The translations under genes were made by a program, and so were the position numbers. Under the pieces are notes generated by a model, which was given only the letters and a program-made list of their open reading frames with translations, was not told where the DNA came from and did not search any database. Shown here in pieces: positions 37,823 to 47,262 of a stretch of 64,000 nucleotides of DNA; the first letter of the stretch is position 1, and each line of letters opens with the position of its first letter. This DNA comes from Bacteroidetes bacterium GWF2_41_31. GTDB lineage: Bacteria; Bacteroidota; Bacteroidia; Bacteroidales; F082. The DNA lies in the NCBI GenBank assembly GCA_001769215.1, contig MEOL01000050.1, positions 62,001-126,000 of the forward strand. The letters run 5' to 3'.

Positions 37823-40800
37823 ATGAGTAAAAATATCGTCAATATTATTACAGACAGAAGAAATTATATTACCTTAATTTCTATCTTACTCATGATCGCT
37901 TTATTCATTTTCAATCAATTCTTAAAAAAGGAATATTCAGTAGACAAATTAAAGAGTGATATTTCGTATTATATTGATAATGAGCTTATTGAAATTACGA
38001 AAGTGAACGATTCAGTTCGCCTCGCATTAGAAAGGGATGCTCAATTTTCATGGAATAATCTTAATAATATAACTAATTCCGCAAAGCTCGGATGTTACAT
38101 TTATCATCACGATAGTCTTTGCTATTGGAATACATACACCGTTACTCAAAACATTCCACGTATATTCAATTCTCAGAAAGATACCATTGTAAAATTAAAC
38201 AATGGAATCTATTTAATCCATCAACAAGTTTTACATTCATACTTAATTATAACATTTAAAGCGCTCCAATATGAATACGAAGTAGAAAATTCATTTCTTA
38301 AACCATCTGTTAACCCTGAAATTGTAGTAAACGATCAGGTAAATTTTTGTTTGGATAATGAATTTAAGGATAATTCAATTTTAATAGAAAAAAAGGGCAT
38401 TTACAAACTGTTTGGAGTACCAAAGAAAACAATTATACTTAACAAGACAGATCAGTTTTTTCTTTTCCTTTTGTATCTTTTGATGTATGTACTCATCATA
38501 TTAACCATTTTATCGCTATACAGGCGTCTTCATGTGTTTCCCAATTCAAAAATACTATTTTATATCAGCTTCGTCATTAATATAATTCTCATTCGATTAG
38601 CTGACAATTATTTACATTTTTTACCTCTTCTGAAAAATAGTACCCTTTTCACCTCTTCTATTTCATCCATTCCCTTTTTTCAATTTCCGGGAAATATCAT
38701 TACCAATTCTCTGCTTTTCTTCTTAATAGTATATCTATTGATAAACGATTTAAAACCTCCCTTCTATAAAATAAAATCTGTATACCGTATAGTTGGTTAT
38801 TTTTTAGTTAGTTGGTCTTTGGCCATTCTCGTTTACTACTTTATATTAAGCGTATTATTATACAACGAATATACGTTTATTACCACTTTAGTTCCAAATT
38901 ATCAAACAGAGTGGATTCTTTTAGTCATTATTTTATTTTCAAATGGAATTTTGTTTTTTCTACTTTCCGGTTTTTCAATAATTAATCGTCGGCAACCGCT
39001 CAAAAAGCTTTACATTTTTATCATCCCCCTTTTATTTCTTCCATTTATTTTTATATTCAGAGATGAACTTTCCGACATATCTATAGTTACCTGGCTTATG
39101 GTAACTATCGCATTTTTAATTGGTTCAACCACCATTCGTTTTCGTTCCTCTATTTTAGAAGTCTTGCTTTTATTGATGCTTTTGGCTGGAGCAAGCGCCT
39201 GGATTATAAACAAAACCATTGACGTTAAGGCAAAGAAAATGCAAGAGTTTACGGCTCAAATGTTATCGCAAAAAAACGATCCATTATTAGAATACGAATT
39301 TTCGCTAATGGTAAATAAAATTGAACAAGATGATCAGCTAAAATCCCTTCTTTCTTCTGAAATAGAAACGAATCCATTGCGTATCGAACAATTGCTGATA
39401 GATAAATACTTTAATTCAGCATTTGAAAAATACAAAATTCAGGTTACGGTTTGCGACTCATCGGATCTTTTGGAAATTCAAAATGAAACGGATCCTATTT
39501 CATGTGCATCGTTTTTTAACGAGTTTAAAACCCAATCAGGAACTCCGGTTCTTGATTCTACATTATATCTAATGGATACTCATACAGAAAATATCTATTA
39601 CCTGGGTATATTAACAATCAAGTTAATGAATATGTCTGTTAAAAGAGTATACCTTGAAATCGTTGCGACCTATGCTCCGGAAGGAATTGGATACCCGGGA
39701 CTTTTAATTGATCAACGGGCCCAGGCATATAACCTTACCAACCTTTCCTACGCCCGTTATTATAGCGGAACTCTTTTCTACAAATTTGGAGACTATCACT
39801 ATCCGATTATACTTTCTCCGGAAAACTCAAAACTGACAGATGTATTTTACAATTCCAATGGTTATCAACATTACAATATTCCAATCACTAACGAAGAGTA
39901 TGTTATTGTCAGCCAAGCTTTGAAAAGCAACAACATGATACTTTTCCCCTTTTCGATGCTTTTTTTGCTTTTTGCTTTGATAGCCGCCTTTTTATATGCA
40001 ATTGAGTTTATAATTAAAAATGGATTGATTCATTCCGTTACATTCAGAAACAAACTTCAATTATTTATCATTGGTACAATCATTTTTACAATTGCATTAC
40101 TGGCCGTGGTAACTTTGATTTTTATGAAAAACAACGCCATTGATGAAACAAAGAAACAACTTGAAGAAAAAACATATTCTGTTTTCATTGAGTTACAGCA
40201 TAAATTAGCAAATGAAATAACATTTTCACCTGAAGAAAATGTCCACCTTGAGACCTTACTTAAAAAATTCTCACAGGTATTTTTTTCCGACATTAATCTT
40301 TTCGAACCATCAGGAAAACTTGCTGCCACATCGCGTCCGGAGATGGAAGAAAAGGGTTTATTGTCGAAGGTTATAAATCCAGCGGCATATCAGGCAATCA
40401 TGATCAATCACCAGCCTTCGTTCATTACAGAGGAAAAAATTGGATCGTTGACTTATTACTCTTCATATTTGCCCTTGTTTCTTTCACAAAATAAACCCCA
40501 GGCCATTATCAATCTTCCGTATTTCGCACGTCAATCAGAAATATCACAAACCTATTTCGGTCTGCTTGCTACTTTCATTAACCTGGCCGTATTGATTGGA
40601 ATCATTGGGACAATTCTAACGCTTATCATCTCGAGATTTCTCACACGACCACTCTTTATGCTTAAACAACGAATGGCCTCCATACAAATAGATAAACCCA
40701 ACAAAATGATCTATTGGCATAACAACGACGAAATAGGTGCGTTGATTAATCAGTATAATTTGATGGTGGAAAAGCTTGAAGTAAGTGCCGAGCTTTTGAA

Positions 40801-41497
40801 ACATTCAGAAAGAGAAAGTACCTGGCGCGAAATGGCCCGACAAATCGCCCATGAAATAAAGAACCCGCTTACGCCAATGAAGCTAAATGTTCAGTATTTA
40901 GAAAAAGCATATCAGGAAAAACAGCTAGATTTTCCGCAAAAAATTACCTCCATAACCAAATCGTTAATTGAACAAATCGAAACTCTCGATAATGTAGCCA
41001 ATATGTTTAGCGAAGTCGCGTCAACACCTTCAAAAACTACAGAAGCAATTAATATGGGAGACTTAATATCGGGCGTGTTAGAATTATTTATTAATCAAAC
41101 TGATGTTGTTTTTACTATTGAACTTCCCGCATCACCATGCTATATCAATGCAGTAGAAAAGGACATGATCAGGGTAATGAATAACCTGTTAAAAAATGCG
41201 GTACAATCGTTTTCAAATCAAACAGTGAAAAAAATAGCCATCATTTGTAAAAGCGAATCGGATCTGTTGACTATTTCAATTTCAGACAACGGGAAAGGGA
41301 TTGATGAAACAGCACAACAAAATATATTTAAACCCTATTTTACAACAAAAACAAGCGGAACAGGATTAGGTCTTGCCATTGTTAAATCGATCGTTTTAGA
41401 GAGCAATGGGCGCATCTGGTTTACATCCAAACCAGGTCATGGAACAACATTTTCCTTGTCGTTCCCTCAACTAAAAAAATTGGATTTCCAAGGATAA
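37823..41497 (+). CDS. Large NtrY-like sensor histidine kinase
   Basis: A 1224-residue membrane kinase. One helix near 17-32 is followed by an extracytoplasmic segment and a multi-helix region (about 210-480). A second periplasmic domain (about 480-690) ends in helices at about 700-720 and 740-765. A third sensor region follows, and a helix at about 915-940 leads into HAMP, HisKA with H1010 in ARQIAHEIKNPLTPMKL, and an HATPase domain (NNLLKNAVQSF, DNGKGID, GTGLGLAIVKS). The HEIKNPLTPM box is typical of NtrY/NtrB-type kinases. No response regulator is next to it, so it is an orphan in this window. Confidence 0.88.
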   Translation: MSKNIVNIITDRRNYITLISILLMIALFIFNQFLKKEYSVDKLKSDISYYIDNELIEITKVNDSVRLALERDAQFSWNNLNNITNSAKLGCYIYHHDSLCYWNTYTVTQNIPRIFNSQKDTIVKLNNGIYLIHQQVLHSYLIITFKALQYEYEVENSFLKPSVNPEIVVNDQVNFCLDNEFKDNSILIEKKGIYKLFGVPKKTIILNKTDQFFLFLLYLLMYVLIILTILSLYRRLHVFPNSKILFYISFVINIILIRLADNYLHFLPLLKNSTLFTSSISSIPFFQFPGNIITNSLLFFLIVYLLINDLKPPFYKIKSVYRIVGYFLVSWSLAILVYYFILSVLLYNEYTFITTLVPNYQTEWILLVIILFSNGILFFLLSGFSIINRRQPLKKLYIFIIPLLFLPFIFIFRDELSDISIVTWLMVTIAFLIGSTTIRFRSSILEVLLLLMLLAGASAWIINKTIDVKAKKMQEFTAQMLSQKNDPLLEYEFSLMVNKIEQDDQLKSLLSSEIETNPLRIEQLLIDKYFNSAFEKYKIQVTVCDSSDLLEIQNETDPISCASFFNEFKTQSGTPVLDSTLYLMDTHTENIYYLGILTIKLMNMSVKRVYLEIVATYAPEGIGYPGLLIDQRAQAYNLTNLSYARYYSGTLFYKFGDYHYPIILSPENSKLTDVFYNSNGYQHYNIPITNEEYVIVSQALKSNNMILFPFSMLFLLFALIAAFLYAIEFIIKNGLIHSVTFRNKLQLFIIGTIIFTIALLAVVTLIFMKNNAIDETKKQLEEKTYSVFIELQHKLANEITFSPEENVHLETLLKKFSQVFFSDINLFEPSGKLAATSRPEMEEKGLLSKVINPAAYQAIMINHQPSFITEEKIGSLTYYSSYLPLFLSQNKPQAIINLPYFARQSEISQTYFGLLATFINLAVLIGIIGTILTLIISRFLTRPLFMLKQRMASIQIDKPNKMIYWHNNDEIGALINQYNLMVEKLEVSAELLKHSERESTWREMARQIAHEIKNPLTPMKLNVQYLEKAYQEKQLDFPQKITSITKSLIEQIETLDNVANMFSEVASTPSKTTEAINMGDLISGVLELFINQTDVVFTIELPASPCYINAVEKDMIRVMNNLLKNAVQSFSNQTVKKIAIICKSESDLLTISISDNGKGIDETAQQNIFKPYFTTKTSGTGLGLAIVKSIVLESNGRIWFTSKPGHGTTFSLSFPQLKKLDFQG

Positions 41498-41587
41498 TGA
41501 TAGAAATACAAATAGACTCAGGTAAATCTGTCATCAGCAAACCCTTTATCTCCAAGAGGTGAATTTAGCTACATTTGATCCGTGAAA

Positions 41588-43069
41588 ATGCCAATAAACC
41601 CAATTAAGCGATTGGCCGGAGAAACGGCAATCTATGGTCTTGGAACGATGGTTCCCCGCTTCCTGAATTATCTTCTTGTTCCCTTTTATACCATCATGAT
41701 ATTCAATCAGGCAGAATATGGTCAGATAACTGTTCTGTATTCATGGGTCGCGCTACTTTTGGTTCTGTTAACATACGGAATGGAGACTTCCTTTTTCAGG
41801 TTTGTAAGCAAAAGCGATAACGCTGCAGACGTTTTTAATACGGCAACAACGGCCTTGTTAGTTACTTCAATCGGGTTTATTCTGTTGGTGGTGGTATTTA
41901 CTCAACCCATTGCCCAAATCATCGATTATCCGTCAAATAAAGAATACATCTTATACATTGGACTTATCATTGCCATCGATGCATTTACAGCACTGCCTTT
42001 TGCTCAGTTGCGTCACCAAAATAAAGCCAGGCGATTCTCGACAATCCGTATATTAAGCGTTTTGTTGACCATCGCCTTTAATCTGATATTTCTCTGGGTC
42101 GTTCCGAAAATAGCCGGAGATAGATTAATTGAATTACCTCTTTACAAAAGTACAAACCTCGTGGCATTCGTGTTCATCTCAAACACATTGGGAAGCCTGG
42201 CAACTTTGGCGATGTTAATACCTGAATTATCTTCATTTAAAATCACCATTAACTGGCCATTATTACGAAAAATGTTAGCCTACGGACTGCCTATCCTGGT
42301 AATATCGTTAACTGGTATGATAAATGAAGTAGCGGATAAAATTCTCCTGAAATATTTTTTGCCGGATTCCTCAACAGCAGAGGCGCAGCTGGGAATATAT
42401 AGCGCCAGCTATAAACTGGCCATTATCATGATGCTTTTCATTCAAATGTTCAGGTATGCAGCCGAACCATTTTTTTTTGCTGAAGCCGACAAAAAAGATG
42501 CTAAAAAGATATATAGTCAGGTAATGACCTACTTTGTTATTTTCTGTTGGATCATTTTTTTGGGAGTAATGCTGTTCATAGACCTATTCAAATATTTTAT
42601 TGGACCCGGGTTTTGGGCGGGCCTGACAATTGTTCCGATTATTTTGGCAGCCAAGTTGTTTCTGGGCGTTTTTTATAATCTTTCGGTATGGTATAAGCTT
42701 ACAAACAATACGCTCTATGGAGCCATTATTGCCATTGTTGGTAGCTTAATCACCATTGTGCTGAATGTTGTCTGGATACCAAAATACGGTTATATAGGGG
42801 CCGCCTGGGCAAATTTCGTTTGTTATTTTGTTATTATGGCGATCTCATTTATTTGGGGTAGACAAGTTTATCAAATTGATTATCAATACAAAAGAATTTT
42901 TTTATATTCAATCCTGGCCATTGTTCTATATTTCGGATCGTTGCTTTTCCCCAACACACCATCTAATTTTCACCTTTTGGTCAATGCTTTCTTATTCATT
43001 GGTTTTGCATCGACGGCCTATTTTATTGAGATTAAGAAAAGCGGCGGTGCTAAAAAAAACGCCAATTAA
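41588..43069 (+). CDS. Oligosaccharide flippase / polysaccharide biosynthesis protein (Wzx-like, MOP superfamily)
   Basis: About 493 residues with around 14 membrane helices. The N-terminus PIKRLAGETAIYGLGTMVPRFLNYLLVPFYT is that of the Polysacc_synt flippase family. A GIYSASYKLAIIMMLFIQMFRYAAEPFFFA block follows in the middle. It probably flips a lipid-linked sugar across the inner membrane, though no glycosyltransferases are adjacent. ATG at 41588 is preferred over GTG at 41582. A TACATTTG at 41570-41577 resembles a -7 element but leaves almost no leader, so it may be chance. Confidence 0.88.
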   Translation: MPINPIKRLAGETAIYGLGTMVPRFLNYLLVPFYTIMIFNQAEYGQITVLYSWVALLLVLLTYGMETSFFRFVSKSDNAADVFNTATTALLVTSIGFILLVVVFTQPIAQIIDYPSNKEYILYIGLIIAIDAFTALPFAQLRHQNKARRFSTIRILSVLLTIAFNLIFLWVVPKIAGDRLIELPLYKSTNLVAFVFISNTLGSLATLAMLIPELSSFKITINWPLLRKMLAYGLPILVISLTGMINEVADKILLKYFLPDSSTAEAQLGIYSASYKLAIIMMLFIQMFRYAAEPFFFAEADKKDAKKIYSQVMTYFVIFCWIIFLGVMLFIDLFKYFIGPGFWAGLTIVPIILAAKLFLGVFYNLSVWYKLTNNTLYGAIIAIVGSLITIVLNVVWIPKYGYIGAAWANFVCYFVIMAISFIWGRQVYQIDYQYKRIFLYSILAIVLYFGSLLFPNTPSNFHLLVNAFLFIGFASTAYFIEIKKSGGAKKNAN

Positions 43070-43092
43070 TTAACTGATGTTAATCCATTCCT

Positions 43093-43100
43093 TAACTTTG
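43093..43100 (+). promoter_or_regulatory. -7 promoter element of the first unknown paralog
   Basis: TAACTTTG matches TAnnTTTG, 65 bases before the ATG at 43165. Confidence 0.5.
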
Positions 43101-43164
43101 TGCTCTGGTTTTGTGCCAGATATTAATGAATGGCCAATATTCTATAAACCAAATTTTGTTCTTT

Positions 43165-43785
43165 ATGTTCTCGTTTTTTAGCAAATTTAAAAAGAAACCA
43201 CTTCAAAAAAATTCAGCATTTTACTATCGTGAAAATCAAATTCAAAATGTTGATGATTTAAAGACCGTTTTTAACAAAACAGTTTCTGTTTTAACAAAAC
43301 ACCCAATCCTTTATCAAGGTTTAACTCTCGACAAAATATTAGCTGTGGAGCGAGAAAAACAATTTGCTGAAGAATCCTTTATGCTTGATCACAACGAGGT
43401 AATACCCGGTCACATGATCTATTTTTACAAAAAAAGTGTAGAAAAATATGCTCTGTTGATGCAATTGCACTTCATCAACAATACTTTCATTTTTGCAAAT
43501 ACCAAGGTCGGTTCCGAGTCGCTCGTTTCAGATAAAGACAAACAAAAAATTTCGGATCAATTGCTACACCATTATCCGGATGTGGTAGTCCCTAATAACA
43601 CTTTTGAATATGAATTTATGGATACACAAGGCAACATCATTTCAACAAGAGACCATATTTATTTGTATATCAGCTATTATGCCAATAATCCAGCGGTTGA
43701 GAAAATAAAGCAACTGTCTGAGAATACCATTTCTGCTAAAATCAGTGGAAAAGAAGGCGCCGATAAGCTGGACAAATTTATTTAA
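43165..43785 (+). CDS. Uncharacterised protein, paralog 1 of a tandem pair
   Basis: A 206-residue soluble protein, no signal peptide, of a family I do not recognise. The likely start is MFSFFSKFKKK, because the second paralog starts MFSLFGKPKNK. The shared blocks are ILYQGLTLDKI, a middle LQLHFI..F.ASTKV.SES region, and the highly conserved EYEFMDTQGNIISTRDH followed by a Y-rich strand. The N-terminus is short and basic. No known motif or catalytic residue set is visible. Each copy has its own promoter. Confidence 0.72.
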   Translation: MFSFFSKFKKKPLQKNSAFYYRENQIQNVDDLKTVFNKTVSVLTKHPILYQGLTLDKILAVEREKQFAEESFMLDHNEVIPGHMIYFYKKSVEKYALLMQLHFINNTFIFANTKVGSESLVSDKDKQKISDQLLHHYPDVVVPNNTFEYEFMDTQGNIISTRDHIYLYISYYANNPAVEKIKQLSENTISAKISGKEGADKLDKFI

Positions 43786-43828
43786 TATATATTTAACAGA
43801 AATGGAGTACAACATTATATTTTATTTA

Positions 43829-43836
43829 TAGTTTTG
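43829..43836 (+). promoter_or_regulatory. -7 promoter element of the second unknown paralog
   Basis: TAGTTTTG matches TAnnTTTG, about 58 bases before the ATG at 43895. Confidence 0.5.
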
Positions 43837-43894
43837 CGTTACGGAATGTGATATTCTTTGTCATGCTGCCCGAATAAACTAACTTGATCTGATT

Positions 43895-44515
43895 ATGTTC
43901 TCTCTATTTGGTAAACCTAAAAATAAATCTCTCACAACAAATTCATCACAGTACCACCGTGAGAATAATATTCTCATTTTTGATGATTTAAAGGCGGTTT
44001 TAAATAAAAAAACAAACAATATAACCAAAAACCAAATTCTTTATCAAGGGCTCACGCTGGATAAAATAAATATTAAAGATCTTGAAAAGTATTTTGACAA
44101 AGAAACATTTTTACTCGATCACACTGATAAAATTCGAGGGCACAAAGTATATTTTTATCGTAAAAATGTTGAAAATTACAAACTGACCATTCAGTTACAT
44201 TTTATTGAAGATATTTTCTTTTATGCTTCAACAAAAGTTAGTTCTGAGTCGCAGGTAACAGATAAAGACAAACAAAAAATATGTGCCACATTGCTTGGTC
44301 ACTATCCTGATATACCCATCTCAACGAATTCGTTTGAATATGAATTTATGGATACACAGGGAAATATCATTTCCACAAGAGACCATATGTATTTGTTTAT
44401 TAACTATTATCCCAATACTACAGCGGTTGATAAACTTAGAAAGATGATTGAAGACCCTGACTTTAAGGTAAGTTCAGTTCAAGCAAATGAAGAAAAACTT
44501 GAAAATTTTCTATAA
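43895..44515 (+). CDS. Uncharacterised protein, paralog 2 of a tandem pair
   Basis: A 206-residue protein, the same length as the first paralog and similar along the whole chain: YHRENNILIFDDLKAVLNKK, ILYQGLTLDKI, then EYEFMDTQGNIISTRDHMYLFINYY. The 18-residue block EYEFMDTQGNIISTRDH with its flank is nearly identical at the DNA level in both copies. The N-terminal third and the tail differ more. The function is unknown. A hairpin terminator follows. Confidence 0.72.
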   Translation: MFSLFGKPKNKSLTTNSSQYHRENNILIFDDLKAVLNKKTNNITKNQILYQGLTLDKINIKDLEKYFDKETFLLDHTDKIRGHKVYFYRKNVENYKLTIQLHFIEDIFFYASTKVSSESQVTDKDKQKICATLLGHYPDIPISTNSFEYEFMDTQGNIISTRDHMYLFINYYPNTTAVDKLRKMIEDPDFKVSSVQANEEKLENFL

Positions 44516-44586
44516 TTTTATCTGTAATAGGAATTTTTGACCTGTATACTTCTCTTCGTTTTATTTAAAGAATTGTAATCCAATTG

Positions 44587-44606
44587 ACCTGATTTTTTAA
44601 TCAGGT
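44587..44606 (+). terminator. Hairpin terminator after the paralog pair
   Basis: Perfect 8-bp stem ACCTGATT / AATCAGGT with a TTTT loop, followed by ATTTTATTT on the plus strand. It lies about 70 bases after paralog 2. Confidence 0.65.
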
Positions 44607-44643
44607 ATTTTATTTATCTTGCAGCAAAACTGATACCTTCAAC

Positions 44644-45777
44644 ATGGCCGGAATATATATTCACATCCCTTTTTGTCGAAAAAAATGTCACTACTGCAAT
44701 TTCTATACGGTGATTTCTCAAAAATACAGAAATCCATTCATCAGCAAACTTTTACAAGAAATAGAATCTCGCCATGATTATTTGAATAATCAACCGGTCA
44801 ACACCATTTATTTCGGAGGAGGAACGCCTTCGGTACTGGAACCTTCAGAAATCAATTTGCTAATTAACAAGATTAAAAGTCACTTCACGGTAATCGAAAA
44901 CGCGGAAATTACTTTGGAGGCCAATCCTGATGATCTTTCGATCGAGTATTTGAAAAAATTAAAAGACGAAACACCCATCAACCGTTTCAGCATTGGTATT
45001 CAAAGCTTTTTTGATGACGACCTCACCTATCTAAACCGTTCACATCATTCAAAACAAGCCAGACTGGCTATTGAGAATGCACTTTATTTAGGCTATAACA
45101 ACATGACCATCGATTTAATTTATGGTATACCAACACTTACCAATGAAAAATGGAAGAAAAACCTGGACATCTTTTTCGAATATGGTCTTCCTCATCTTTC
45201 TTCCTACGCGCTAACGGTAGAACCAAAAACAAATCTCGAAGTCCTGATTAATAAAAAGAAAATAGCCTCAACCGAAGAAGATCAAACAGTGCGTCATTTT
45301 GAAATACTTCTTGAAGAAACAGACAAGCAGGGATACATTCATTATGAAATTTCAAATTTTGCCAGGGAGGGCTATTATTCAAAACACAACAGTATCTATT
45401 GGCTTGGTGGTCATTATCTTGGACTAGGCCCATCAGCTCATTCGTTTAATGGGATAACCCGGCAATGGAATGTTAAAAATATGAAACAATACTGCGAAGC
45501 AAAAACGACTGATACAATGGTGTTGGAAAAAGAAATATTATCTGTTGATCAGCAATATAACGAATACATTATGACCAGCTTGCGTACAACCTGGGGTTGT
45601 GACACAGAACATATTTTTAATGTTTTTGGAAATGAATTTCAGATCGGTTTCGAAGAAGATATTATTCCATTTATTCAACAAAACAAAGTGAGGAAAATAG
45701 GCAATAATTATCAATTAACCAGCGCAGGAAAATTATTTGCTGATGGAATAGCCGGAGCCCTATTTAGAGGTTGCTAA
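44644..45777 (+). CDS. hemW: Radical SAM heme chaperone HemW
   Basis: A 377-residue radical-SAM protein related to HemN. The 4Fe-4S cysteines are C11, C15 and C18 in CRKKCHYCNF, one of the most conserved HemW features, followed by YFGGGTPSVL, the ANPDDL block and SIGIQSFFDDDL. It lacks the extra residues that HemN uses for coproporphyrinogen oxidation, and family members carry heme to respiratory enzymes. The start is MAGIYIHIPF, the family N-terminus. It overlaps a small convergent ORF by 18 bases. Confidence 0.93.
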   Translation: MAGIYIHIPFCRKKCHYCNFYTVISQKYRNPFISKLLQEIESRHDYLNNQPVNTIYFGGGTPSVLEPSEINLLINKIKSHFTVIENAEITLEANPDDLSIEYLKKLKDETPINRFSIGIQSFFDDDLTYLNRSHHSKQARLAIENALYLGYNNMTIDLIYGIPTLTNEKWKKNLDIFFEYGLPHLSSYALTVEPKTNLEVLINKKKIASTEEDQTVRHFEILLEETDKQGYIHYEISNFAREGYYSKHNSIYWLGGHYLGLGPSAHSFNGITRQWNVKNMKQYCEAKTTDTMVLEKEILSVDQQYNEYIMTSLRTTWGCDTEHIFNVFGNEFQIGFEEDIIPFIQQNKVRKIGNNYQLTSAGKLFADGIAGALFRGC

Positions 45778-45948
45778 GCTATCAGAACCAAAATAGGTAA
45801 TCAGATAGCCCAAAACCGGAGAAAACATCATACAGAAGAAAAAAGACCATTGTACGCCTAATTTCTTTTTGCTTCCTACTGATTCAGACACGATCATGGA
45901 AAATGTATACCATAGAATAAAAATCAGAATGATCAGGTATTCGTTCAT
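45760..45948 (-). CDS. Small two-helix membrane protein
   Basis: A 62-residue protein with two likely membrane helices (IILIFILWYTFSMIVS and WSFFFCMMFSPVLGYLIT) around a basic SKKKLG loop. This resembles PLDc_N-like small membrane proteins. It starts four bases after the PepSY gene stop on the same strand, so it belongs to that operon. Its 3' end overlaps hemW on the other strand by 18 bases. The function is unknown. Confidence 0.65.
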   Translation of the reverse strand: MNEYLIILIFILWYTFSMIVSESVGSKKKLGVQWSFFFCMMFSPVLGYLITYFGSDSLATSK

Positions 45949-45952
45949 GATG

Positions 45953-46507
45953 CTAATAAAAATAAATCATTAAATAAATAAACGGTATAAGAATGCCGAG
46001 AATGACCATCCAGGCACCACGGCCTGTGATGCCCTGTCCGCCACGAGGAATAAACAACCCCGAAATTCCCAATACAATCAAAGCCCCACAAAAGATATCT
46101 GAAAACCAGGTCCAATATTTTATCGGGTTATAATGCAAATAATTTACTTCTCTAAATAAGGGACGTCTGGTAGATTTCTCAATTAGCCCTTCTCCAGTAG
46201 TCAAATTTACATAGACCGTTCCATCCTTAATAAAAATTTTAAGGAAGTCGCTATTGGGGAAATAATGACTTTTATAGTTGCCCGATTCATCCATATCGTT
46301 CAGCCAATTTTTTATCAGCTTTTTATCAGGTTTCTGACCGGTAGTATTAACCTGAACCTCTTCGGAAGTTACCACATAGTTTGGGTTCCAGTCATTTATG
46401 TGATTTATGGCAATCCCGGAAAGCGCATAAATAAGTGTCATGCCAAAGAACAGATAACCAAAATCCCGGTGGATGGCCCTATTCCATTTGCGCCATTTAA
46501 AATTCAT
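45953..46507 (-). CDS. PepSY-associated membrane protein
   Basis: A 184-residue inner membrane protein with three or four helices. The N-terminal segment RAIHRDFGYLFFGMTLIYALSGIAIN is the PepSY_TM start, with an extracytoplasmic loop (about 35-115) and two C-terminal helices (FSDIFCGALIVLGISGLFIP and AWMVILGILIPFIYLMIYF). Family members often act with metal or siderophore transport. It lies 23 bases downstream of the lipoprotein gene on the same strand, and four bases before the small ORF. Confidence 0.82.
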   Translation of the reverse strand: MNFKWRKWNRAIHRDFGYLFFGMTLIYALSGIAINHINDWNPNYVVTSEEVQVNTTGQKPDKKLIKNWLNDMDESGNYKSHYFPNSDFLKIFIKDGTVYVNLTTGEGLIEKSTRRPLFREVNYLHYNPIKYWTWFSDIFCGALIVLGISGLFIPRGGQGITGRGAWMVILGILIPFIYLMIYFY

Positions 46508-46530
46508 GAAACAACTGTAACAAATGAATA

Positions 46531-47151
46531 CTAATTTTCTATGTCTTCCTCGTCGTCTTGTTGATCGACAACCTTAAAGGATGTACACATTACCGAATAA
46601 AATGAAAGGTGATCGCTGCCTGAATCGAGCAAAGACTGACGAAGGTTATTTACTTTTTCCATTTCTTCATCCAGATCGGCGCCTTCACCTCCTTTTTCCA
46701 CGTTTCCACCCAGGTGAGTTCCTTCTCCTTTATCGTCTGTAGTTAAAGCCCCGGCCTTAATTTCCTCTTCCCATTCTTTGATGTAAGATTCATCAATTCT
46801 TTGTTCTTCTACCACACCCACAACAATCACCTGGCTCCCTTCAAGTTCTGTATTAAATGCCGCGATCGTTTCGTCAGGGGTAATTTTTACGCGCGTATCG
46901 GATTCAGGAACCACAACAAAGGCACGTTGTCCACCATGTCGGCAAATATGATCAATGGTACCTTCCAATTGAACCTTTTTCCCAACATAAATGCTGGCAA
47001 GGCTATCAAAATCAGCAAGGCTGATCAGTGCAATTTCATCTACCGCAATTTCGGTACCTTCCCCGGCTGTTGCTTCGTCTTTGACTTCATTATTAACACA
47101 TGCCGCGGCAAACAAACCCAATAAAACAATGCCTAAAAAAAACTTTTTCAT
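46531..47151 (-). CDS. Lipoprotein with OB-fold-like core
   Basis: A 206-residue lipoprotein (lipobox LFAAAC, Cys at 18). A core VGKKVQLEGTIDHICRHGGQRAFVVV resembles an OB-fold, with the stretch CRHGG holding Cys, Arg and His. Another cysteine sits in the C-terminal block SDHLSFYSVMCTSFKVV. The Cys/His set is a possible metal site, which fits the PepSY gene next to it. An acidic tail ends the protein. No family was recognised with confidence. Confidence 0.65.
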   Translation of the reverse strand: MKKFFLGIVLLGLFAAACVNNEVKDEATAGEGTEIAVDEIALISLADFDSLASIYVGKKVQLEGTIDHICRHGGQRAFVVVPESDTRVKITPDETIAAFNTELEGSQVIVVGVVEEQRIDESYIKEWEEEIKAGALTTDDKGEGTHLGGNVEKGGEGADLDEEMEKVNNLRQSLLDSGSDHLSFYSVMCTSFKVVDQQDDEEDIEN

Positions 47152-47262
47152 GATTTTATGTTTTTTGATTAACTTTTTTGTGACTTAAAATCCGGGCGAA
47201 GATATAAAGAAAGCCTGATATTGATACAAATACTTGCTATTTAGATTTAATCTTCCAAAAGT

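Noticed and set aside
41570-41577. TACATTTG before the flippase gene as its promoter
   Set aside because: It leaves almost no leader before the ATG at 41588, so it is probably a chance match; mentioned only in the gene entry.
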